Both the position numbers and the translations under genes were made by a program. Source: Candidatus Hydrogenedentota bacterium (lineage in GTDB: Bacteria; Hydrogenedentota; Hydrogenedentia; Hydrogenedentales; CAITNO01). Taken from it: DNA of 7,349 bases. Shown here piece after piece: positions 1-4,981 of this stretch. Below the pieces are notes generated by a model. That model did not search any database and was not told the origin of the DNA. It worked only from the letters and a program-made list of their open reading frames with translations. Location of the stretch: assembly GCA_007124105.1 (NCBI GenBank), contig SLFT01000130.1, forward strand, positions 1 to 7,349, written 5' to 3'. Every line of letters starts with the position of its first letter. Within the stretch, counting starts at the first letter, position 1.

Positions 1-862
1 GTATCTCCTTGGGTTCGCCCAACGCCGCAAACAACGCTTCGCCGGACTCGGGCGTCACCACGCCGTCATTCGAACCGTTCAGCATGAGAACCGGTGTGCC
101 CGCCGTATCCGCCGCATGACGTACAGGGTCGGCCACGCCCGCCGCGAACACCATCAGCGGCCCCGCGAAAGGCCATATCCATTGGGGCAACTCGCGGCGC
201 ACTTCGGGCGCTTTCGCCAGCAACCAGAAATTGCCGCCGCCAACCACCAGCGCCGCGGCGCGAATGCGCTTATCACGCGCTATGACCACCGTCCCCGTGA
301 TCGCGCCATAACTCGCGCCAACCAGGTACACCCGCTCCGAATCAATGTCCGGCCGCGTTTGAAGATAATCAATCAAACGCTGCGTATCGTGAACCGTTTT
401 ACGGCAGCGATCGCGGAAGGCCCTGGAAATCTCGAGTACATTGCCGCGCACGCGCCGTTCGCCGCGCATATATTGATCAAAACAGACCATGGCAAAACCA
501 GCTTCGTTAAAGGGCGTGCTGATCTGTTCCACGAACTCTTTCTCCTGATGGCTGCCATGCAGCAGAATAATAACAGGCACGGGCGCCGACGCCTCCAGCG
601 GCATGGTAAGCACAGCGGGCACGCGTTCGCCGGGATCGCCGTCAAAGGCTACCGCCTGTCGCCGATAACGGGCGGGCAGCGTCAGGCCAAAAGCATTCAC
701 ATCGCCGTCCACTACCGTCGGCGTTTCTTCAACGGCCTTCAGCGGGTGCGCTGAAGAATACCCGACATAAAAATTCCTGTCCGCGCGATACTTCACTACA
801 GCCACGGCAGCAACACTCACAACAATCAACGCAACAAGCGCAAACACAATACGACGCAGCAT
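1..862 (-). CDS. Membrane-anchored alpha/beta hydrolase (C-terminus beyond window edge)
   Basis: An open frame of 287 codons runs from an ATG at 860-862 to the left window edge without a stop, so the gene is partial at its C-terminus. Residues 5-23 are a hydrophobic helix after MLRR, which suggests an N-terminal membrane anchor or uncleaved signal with the enzyme facing the periplasm. The hydrolase fold shows the oxyanion strand-turn LLHGS (His102-Gly103), the nucleophile elbow G-A-S-Y-G with Ser184, and the acid strand VLMLNGSNDGVV with probable catalytic Asp266. The catalytic His should lie just outside the window. This arrangement is that of the dienelactone hydrolase / acyl-peptidase-like group of serine hydrolases; the sequence does not reveal the substrate (ester, thioester or peptide). 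AGGAG sits 7 bases before the ATG and a TATAAT box lies further upstream. It is divergent from the lysine-tailed small gene. Fold certain, function unknown. Confidence 0.9.
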   Translation of the reverse strand, partial: MLRRIVFALVALIVVSVAAVAVVKYRADRNFYVGYSSAHPLKAVEETPTVVDGDVNAFGLTLPARYRRQAVAFDGDPGERVPAVLTMPLEASAPVPVIILLHGSHQEKEFVEQISTPFNEAGFAMVCFDQYMRGERRVRGNVLEISRAFRDRCRKTVHDTQRLIDYLQTRPDIDSERVYLVGASYGAITGTVVIARDKRIRAAALVVGGGNFWLLAKAPEVRRELPQWIWPFAGPLMVFAAGVADPVRHAADTAGTPVLMLNGSNDGVVTPESGEALFAALGEPKEI

Positions 863-869
863 GTTTCAT

Positions 870-874
870 CTCCT
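870..874 (-). promoter_or_regulatory. Ribosome binding site of the hydrolase gene
   Basis: The minus strand reads AGGAG, 7 bases before the ATG at 860-862. It supports that ATG as the start and places the hydrophobic anchor at the very N-terminus. Confidence 0.7.
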
Positions 875-907
875 AAGTCCATTTCGCATACCCTTGAAGA
901 AAAGGCT

Positions 908-913
908 ATTATA
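908..913 (-). promoter_or_regulatory. Candidate -10 box for the hydrolase gene
   Basis: The minus strand reads a perfect TATAAT about 46 bases before the hydrolase ATG, leaving a 5' leader of about 40 bases. No good -35 hexamer lies at 16-18 bases; TTGGTC is present but 22 bases away. The box is therefore convincing only as a -10 element, possibly activator-dependent. Confidence 0.4.
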
Positions 914-1116
914 GAACGGACAGGCTCCGGATTACGACCAACACCTTTCCATAGTCGCCGGGGCGCCTTTGCTTTTTGTGAAACGTGTTGCCTCGCGCGA
1001 ATCATAATGCGTCCCTCACAGGCCATTTGGTGTATACTATCTTTACTGGAACAGCCGGCGCGCGGCAAGCAGCGTTTCATTATATAGGGCGCTGAAAATA
1101 AATCGCGGCGCAGGTA

Positions 1117-1151
1117 CGCGTTATGCGCGAAGGAGCCAGCGCATTATGCGC
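1117..1151. repeat. Pair of similar palindromes, possible operator
   Basis: Two 13-base palindromes lie about two helical turns apart. One is CGCG-TTATG-CGCG at 1117-1129 and the other is GCGCAT-T-ATGCGC at 1139-1151. They share the direct repeat TTATGCGC (1121-1128 and 1144-1151, 23 bases start to start). Paired dyads at this spacing just upstream of a gene are what a dimeric repressor or activator would bind. The regulator is unknown and is not encoded in this window. Chance occurrence in GC-rich DNA is possible. Confidence 0.35.
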
Positions 1152-1177
1152 AGGGTATCATTGCGGCTCACCGATGT

Positions 1178-1182
1178 GGAGG
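1178..1182 (+). promoter_or_regulatory. Ribosome binding site of the lysine-tailed protein gene
   Basis: GGAGG lies 7 bases before the ATG at 1190. This strong Shine-Dalgarno site is the main reason for choosing the plus-strand frame over the overlapping minus-strand frame at 1158-1532. Confidence 0.7.
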
Positions 1183-1189
1183 TAGTGGC

Positions 1190-1525
1190 ATGGCAGCAAC
1201 ACACAATCTACAGAAATTGGCGGAACTGACGGGCGATTTCGTCGTGAAACACCACGGAACATGGAATCACAACCACTGGGAAGGGCTTTGCAAGAAGGTG
1301 ACCGCTCTTGGAGTGGATATGGACGAGTCTTTCGAAGAACACCTGGGTATGCTGCTCGAACATCTACGCGTCTTCTATTTCTGCATGCCCCCGAGCCCGC
1401 CTGCCAAAGCGAAGGCAAAGCCGAAAGCGAAGCCGAAAGCAAAGGCAAAATCCAAGGCCAAGGCCAAAACTGCCGCGAAACCCAAGACCGCACCCGCCGC
1501 ACCTGGGGAAACAACGAGCGGCTGA
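1190..1525 (+). CDS. Small protein with His/Trp-rich head and histone-H1-like Lys/Ala/Pro tail
   Basis: This 111-residue protein has two parts. Residues 1-66 form a compact, probably helical head containing HHGTWNHNHWEGLC (residues 21-34), two cysteines (34 and 65) and an acidic, Leu-rich stretch from about 43 to 59. Residues 67-105 are a low-complexity tail of alternating Lys with Ala or Pro, starting after a PPSPP hinge. Such tails occur in bacterial histone-H1-like proteins and in AlgP-type regulators, where they bind DNA or other polyanions; a nucleoid or nucleic-acid role is my inference from composition alone. I do not recognise the head family. There is no signal peptide or membrane segment, so it should be cytoplasmic. 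The start is fixed by GGAGG at 1178-1182. It stands alone, 206 bases before the chosen cysE start, with its own upstream dyads, so it is unlikely to be part of cysteine metabolism. Confidence 0.75.
   Translation: MAATHNLQKLAELTGDFVVKHHGTWNHNHWEGLCKKVTALGVDMDESFEEHLGMLLEHLRVFYFCMPPSPPAKAKAKPKAKPKAKAKSKAKAKTAAKPKTAPAAPGETTSG
1406..1486 (+). repeat. Degenerate Lys-Ala/Pro coding repeat
   Basis: Within the small-protein gene, codons 73-99 repeat a six-base AAR-GCN or AAR-CCN pattern with varying third bases. The tract encodes the basic tail. Synonymous variation between units suggests selection at protein level rather than recent slippage, but such tracts often change length between strains. Confidence 0.75.
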
Positions 1526-1593
1526 ACGCCACACCGATAATACTCCGGGAAATAATGTTCTGCCCTTGCTGGTTGCATTATATATGCTTGGTG

Positions 1594-1619
1594 CGCAAGG
1601 CTGCTTGCGTTTCGCAGCC
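1594..1619 (+). other. Two overlapping, mutually exclusive hairpins
   Basis: CGCAAG (1594-1599) pairs with CTTGCG (1604-1609) over a 4-base loop. GGCTGC (1599-1604) pairs with GCAGCC (1614-1619) over a 9-base loop. The two stems share bases and cannot form together. No T-run follows, so neither is a standard intrinsic terminator. They lie downstream of the lysine-tailed gene and overlap the -35 of the cysE promoter candidate, so they would exist only in read-through RNA from the upstream gene. Confidence 0.35.
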
Positions 1620-1633
1620 CAAAAGCGTACTAT
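1605..1633 (+). promoter_or_regulatory. Candidate sigma-70 type promoter for cysE
   Basis: TTGCGT (1605-1610) and TACTAT (1628-1633) are separated by exactly 17 bases, each matching four of six consensus positions. Transcription would begin near 1640, giving a leader of about 90 bases before the cysE ATG at 1732. I saw no T-box or cysteine riboswitch-like structure in that leader. Confidence 0.45.
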
Positions 1634-1720
1634 TAGAGTCTACTTATTGCCATTGCCGCGCCTGAATTGAGGCATGCGGAAGCATGGGGCCACAGGCAAG
1701 AGAGAAACAACCATGGAAGC

Positions 1721-1726
1721 AAGGAG
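1721..1726 (+). promoter_or_regulatory. Ribosome binding site that sets the cysE start
   Basis: AAGGAG lies 5 bases before the ATG at 1732. The in-frame upstream ATG at 1684 has no Shine-Dalgarno sequence. Starting at 1732 also aligns catalytic residue numbers exactly with E. coli CysE. Confidence 0.8.
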
Positions 1727-1731
1727 TATTG

Positions 1732-2529
1732 ATGGATAATCCGGATCGCGATATCTTGTGGGAACAAATACGCGCGGAAGCGGCAGAGGGCGCGTGGCGG
1801 GAGCCCATGCTCTCCAGCTTCCTGCACGCCACCATCTTGAACCATAAGACCTTTGAAGACGCGCTTGGTTTTCAGTTGGCGAGCAAACTCGAGAGCGTCA
1901 CCCTGCCGGCGCTGTCATTGCGTGATTTGATCCAGGACGCGTATGACGACGCCACGAACCTGGGCGTCTATGCGCGCGAAGACCTGTACGCGGTGCATCA
2001 GCGCGATCCCGCCTGCCGCAAGTATTCACAACCGCTGCTTTATTTCAAGGGCTATCTTTCGATTCAGGCGCAACGGGTGGCCCATTACTACTGGCATCAA
2101 GACCGTCTGCATCTTGCACTGTTCCTGCAAAGCCGTATCTCCGATGTGCTGGGCGTGGATATTCATCCGGCGGCCAAGCTTGGCAAAGGGTTCTTCATAG
2201 ACCATGCCACGGGCGTGGTCATCGGCGAGACTGCGGTGGTGGAGGAAAATGTTTCCATGCTGCATGGGGTCACGCTCGGCGGCACCGGCAAAGAACGAGG
2301 CGACCGTCACCCTAAAATCCGGCGTGGCGTTCTTATCTCGACTGGCGCGAAGATACTGGGCAATATCGAGGTAGGCGAAGGCGCAAAAGTTGCCGCGGGC
2401 GCGGTGGTGCTTGATGACGTGCCGCCCCACGCCACCGTGGCGGGCATGCCCGCCCGAATCGTGGGCGCCGCAGCCACTGACCAGCCGGCGCTTGACATGG
2501 ACCATCGCTTCCGCGAGAATACCCCTTGA
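1732..2529 (+). CDS. cysE: Serine O-acetyltransferase CysE
   Basis: CysE transfers the acetyl group of acetyl-CoA to L-serine, giving O-acetylserine, the first committed step of cysteine synthesis, in the cytoplasm. The 265-residue protein aligns along nearly its whole length with the 273-residue E. coli enzyme. An N-terminal helical domain (about 5-140) is followed by a left-handed beta-helix of hexapeptide repeats (about 141-245). The key residues fall at the same numbers as in E. coli: Asp143 and His158 for catalysis, with Asp92, Asp157, Arg192 and His193 around the serine/cysteine site. Met256, known from feedback-resistant E. coli mutants, is also present, so inhibition by cysteine is likely retained. 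The C-terminus ends RENTP and lacks the tail ending in Gly-Asp-Gly-Ile that docks into CysK in E. coli. A longer frame from ATG 1684 (281 residues) is possible but lacks an RBS. No cysK is nearby. Confidence 0.97.
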   Translation: MDNPDRDILWEQIRAEAAEGAWREPMLSSFLHATILNHKTFEDALGFQLASKLESVTLPALSLRDLIQDAYDDATNLGVYAREDLYAVHQRDPACRKYSQPLLYFKGYLSIQAQRVAHYYWHQDRLHLALFLQSRISDVLGVDIHPAAKLGKGFFIDHATGVVIGETAVVEENVSMLHGVTLGGTGKERGDRHPKIRRGVLISTGAKILGNIEVGEGAKVAAGAVVLDDVPPHATVAGMPARIVGAAATDQPALDMDHRFRENTP

Positions 2530-2544
2530 CGACGCTGATTTTTT

Positions 2545-2635
2545 TGTATGTTGTTCACGCTTTAGCGTGCCGAGACAACACATTAACCCAAGGTGAGATA
2601 CGCGCTCCAGCACGCTAAAGCGTGAACAACATACA
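2545..2635. repeat. REPIN-like inverted repeat between convergent genes
   Basis: A 26-base arm at 2545-2570 is perfectly repeated in inverse orientation at 2610-2635, with a 39-base spacer. Each arm is itself palindromic at CACGCT-TT-AGCGTG (2557-2570 less the final base, and the mirror copy) and carries the flank GTATGTTGTT on its outer side. Two inverted REP palindromes around a short spacer is the architecture of REPINs, which are spread by REP-associated tyrosine transposases (RAYTs); none is encoded here. It sits between the ends of cysE and the convergent transporter gene. The RNA would fold strongly from either strand. No T-run follows the hairpin on either strand (the T-run at 2539-2545 precedes it on the plus strand), so termination is possible but not of the standard intrinsic form. 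Confidence 0.8.
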
Positions 2636-2681
2636 CAAATTCTCATGGTTCGCTGGGGACGGGAAGCGACACGAGCAACTG

Positions 2682-4895
2682 TTACAGAAAAATCCGGCTG
2701 AATTCCACCTGTTCATGGGCCAGACAAAACGCTGTCAGCGGGAAATCGTGTGATTTTTCCAGGAGCGTCTTGTAGTATGCGCTATACGCCTCAATGCTCT
2801 CGTCTTCTTCTGGCGCGCGCAACCCCAACAGCACCAACCGCGCTTCGCTTGAGGAGAGGCGTATGGTATCGAAAATATCGCCTTCGCGATGTTCGATAAC
2901 CCGCGATTCCGCGTTGATGCGCGCCTCCTGTATAAAGAATTTCAGCCGGGTTTCCGCTTCCTCTCTTTCGCTTTCGCTGCGCACAACCGTGTTCAATCGC
3001 AGGGGGGTGGCGGCCCAATTCGGATTCATGCCCAGCAGGTGCGCCAGCGTCAACATAAACCATGCATTGTTGCCCTTCCCCTGCCACCATAGTTCGATGT
3101 ACGCGGCTCGTCCTTTTTCGTCATCAGCGGTTGCTTCCTCTCCCACGCCTTCTTCCTCGTTCGCGGCCTCTTCGCGTACAACCACAAAATTGCGCTGCCG
3201 ACGGTAAACAGCAAAGATCAAACGCGTGTATGCCGTAAACTGTTCACTGCGCTCGGTGTCGCCCACAATGATGGTGTTGGGCGACAACGGCCCGAAGCCG
3301 TAGGTATTAATCACGGTCAAGAGTCCGTCCATCACGTCCGGCGCGGTTACAACCTTGACCACGCTTTGCACCCCCCGGCGTTTGAGGTATTCCCTGATAG
3401 TGTCCCGAACGTCGCGGATACGCTCATTCGAGGTATTTTCCGGCAGCACCATCGCCGTGGTGGTCAAACAGTTCTGCCGCGCAATGGCGTCGGCCAGCTC
3501 GAGCAGGTACCAGCGTTTGCTCGGTACGCCGCTGAGCACCAGCAGATTCGGTTTCCAGGAATGGGCGTCAGCCTTGCTTTCGGCCAGTTTGTAGATGGCA
3601 TGACGGATGAGAATCATCCAGAGTCCATGACGCATGTCGCCCCAGCGCGCGCGCAGCCGGCGCCGCGTCAGCGCGACATAGATGGCGCCGCAAAACAGGG
3701 CGGCGAAAAAGGCCGCGCCGGGATTGATCATGATCATCACAAAAAGGCAGGCGGCCGCGCCCGCCATGGACAACGCCCAATGGGTCTTGAATGTGGGACG
3801 CCAGGATGGTGAACCAATAAGTGTTTCAAGGCCGGCGGAGAGATTTAATGCTCCATAGGAGGTCAAAAAGAACATGGACAACACCGGCGCGATAATGTCA
3901 ATGCCGCCGGCAAGTATCCCCGAGAGGGCAATGACAAAAACGACAACTGTCGCAAGGCGCGGATCGTTGCCTTCGCCATAGCCGCGCCCCACAATACGCG
4001 GCAGTACGCCGTCCCTGGCAAGGGCCTGCAACGTGCGCGGACCGCCCAGCAGCGCTCCCAGCGCGCTGGACAAAGACGCGCCCCAGATTCCCAGGACAAT
4101 CAGATTGCCCCAACGCGCCATATCGCGCACAATGAAGGTGTTTGTTACCAGTGTTTCAGCGTCGGGTACGCGAAAGTAGAGGTACACGGGAATGAGGAGA
4201 TACACCGCATAGCCGACCAACAGGGCCGCAAAAGTGCCGCGCGGCAGCGCGCGCGCCGGGTCTTTCAAGTCGCCGGACATGGCAATGCCCGCCTCGATGC
4301 CGGTGACAGCGGGAAAGAAGACCGCGAACACCACCCAGAATGACTGTCGCGCCAGTGGCATCAGCGGTTCGGTTGTCTCCGCCGCCGGCGCGGAGTCGCC
4401 CATGAACAGCGACACCAGGGATACCCCTATCGCCACCATAATGGGAATCTGCGACTTCAACGCCAGATTTGCCGACGTGAACGCCAGAAAGGCCAGGATG
4501 CACAGGGTAGCAACGCCAACGGTTTGTTCGGATACGCCGGGGAACACCGCCGCAACCGACTCGGAAAAACCGGCGATATAAAAAGACACGCCCACCGCCT
4601 GCGCCAGGAACAAGGGCAATCCCACCGCCGCGCCCGCCTCGATACCCAACGAACGGGAAAGAATAAAGTAGGCGCCGCCAACAGATACGCGCATGTTCGT
4701 GGCCAACGCGGACAACGAAAAGGCTGTGAGAAACATAATGCCCATGCTGATGGTTACAATCACCAGCGTGAGCGGCAATCCCATATTCCCGAGCACCCAC
4801 CCAAGGCGCAAATACATGATCACGCCGAGAATGGTTAGCACACTGGGCGTAAACACGCCCTTGAAAGCCCCGAAAGCATAACCGGACTTATTCAT
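2682..4895 (-). CDS. Cation-chloride cotransporter (SLC12/CCC family, APC superfamily)
   Basis: This 737-residue inner-membrane protein should move Cl- together with Na+ and/or K+. About twelve membrane segments span residues 12-410, followed by a cytoplasmic domain (about 415-737). Family hallmarks include LGVIMYLRLGW (23-33, TM1), GGAYFILSRSLG (73-84), FFPAVTGIEAG (193-203, TM6), SLSSALGALLGGP (274-286, TM8) and SPSWRPTF (362-369). Compared with human NKCC1, K+-site residues Tyr106, Pro195 and Thr198 and Na+-site Ala273, Ser276 and Ser277 are present; the TM1 Asn is Thr21. The soluble part keeps the family's SWKPNLLVLSG (446-456), GPLSPNT (535-541) and IELWW (600-604) segments, split by an acidic linker at 575-594. 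The long N-terminal phosphoregulatory region of animal members is missing. The start ATG has GAGG 8 bases upstream. Automated pipelines may call it an amino acid permease, which I consider less likely. Ion set inferred, not shown. Confidence 0.93.
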   Translation of the reverse strand: MNKSGYAFGAFKGVFTPSVLTILGVIMYLRLGWVLGNMGLPLTLVIVTISMGIMFLTAFSLSALATNMRVSVGGAYFILSRSLGIEAGAAVGLPLFLAQAVGVSFYIAGFSESVAAVFPGVSEQTVGVATLCILAFLAFTSANLALKSQIPIMVAIGVSLVSLFMGDSAPAAETTEPLMPLARQSFWVVFAVFFPAVTGIEAGIAMSGDLKDPARALPRGTFAALLVGYAVYLLIPVYLYFRVPDAETLVTNTFIVRDMARWGNLIVLGIWGASLSSALGALLGGPRTLQALARDGVLPRIVGRGYGEGNDPRLATVVVFVIALSGILAGGIDIIAPVLSMFFLTSYGALNLSAGLETLIGSPSWRPTFKTHWALSMAGAAACLFVMIMINPGAAFFAALFCGAIYVALTRRRLRARWGDMRHGLWMILIRHAIYKLAESKADAHSWKPNLLVLSGVPSKRWYLLELADAIARQNCLTTTAMVLPENTSNERIRDVRDTIREYLKRRGVQSVVKVVTAPDVMDGLLTVINTYGFGPLSPNTIIVGDTERSEQFTAYTRLIFAVYRRQRNFVVVREEAANEEEGVGEEATADDEKGRAAYIELWWQGKGNNAWFMLTLAHLLGMNPNWAATPLRLNTVVRSESEREEAETRLKFFIQEARINAESRVIEHREGDIFDTIRLSSSEARLVLLGLRAPEEDESIEAYSAYYKTLLEKSHDFPLTAFCLAHEQVEFSRIFL

Positions 4896-4981
4896 GGATG
4901 CGCCCTCAATATGATGACATAAGACCTGTACTCGGTGTTGTGTACAACCTCACGCGTTGCAGGCAAACAACCGCTTGCGGA
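4896..4981 (-). promoter_or_regulatory. Short intergenic gap with possible dyad ahead of the transporter
   Basis: These 86 bases separate the HEAT-protein stop from the transporter start on the same strand. They hold the transporter RBS (GAGG) and a small dyad, GTTGT-GT-ACAAC on the plus strand at 4937-4948. TTGTAC within it could serve as a -35, but no well-placed -10 follows. I see no terminator, so co-transcription of the two genes is the simplest reading. Confidence 0.3.

Larger units (their letters stand above)
863..1189. other. Divergent intergenic region
   Basis: These 327 bases separate the minus-strand hydrolase from the plus-strand lysine-tailed gene. They hold the hydrolase RBS and TATAAT box, an isolated TATACT at 1033-1038 without a -35 partner, two related 13-bp palindromes at 1117-1129 and 1139-1151, a possible leader ORF starting at 1146, and the RBS of the next gene at 1178-1182. 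I see no RNA gene or convincing protein gene in 915-1115. Confidence 0.6.

Noticed and set aside
116..754. Plus-strand 212-codon frame at the left end
   Set aside because: It is the antisense shadow of the alpha/beta hydrolase, whose minus-strand frame carries the anchor, HG, GxSxG and Asp motifs and an RBS.
1033..1038. TATACT as a -10 box for the lysine-tailed gene
   Set aside because: No -35-like hexamer lies 16-18 bases upstream, and the leader would be about 150 bases. The evidence is too thin to call a promoter.
826..1080. Minus-strand 84-codon frame upstream of the hydrolase
   Set aside because: It overlaps the hydrolase start in another frame, would cover that gene's TATAAT box and RBS, and has no recognisable features.
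1158..1532. Minus-strand 124-codon frame opposite the lysine-tailed gene
   Set aside because: It lacks a Shine-Dalgarno site and coherent domains. The plus-strand frame has GGAGG at the right distance and a structured head-and-tail composition.
1684..1731. N-terminal extension of CysE from ATG 1684
   Set aside because: There is no RBS before 1684, the extra 16 residues have no counterpart in the family, and the start at 1732 has AAGGAG and matches E. coli numbering exactly.
2545..2635. Inverted repeat as an ordinary rho-independent terminator
   Set aside because: No T-run follows the hairpin on either strand, the spacer is long, and each arm is itself palindromic, which fits a REPIN better. 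Some termination effect is still possible.
2026..2646. Minus-strand 206-codon frame across cysE and the inverted repeat
   Set aside because: It is antisense to cysE, which is certain, and its start lies within or beyond the REPIN-like repeat.
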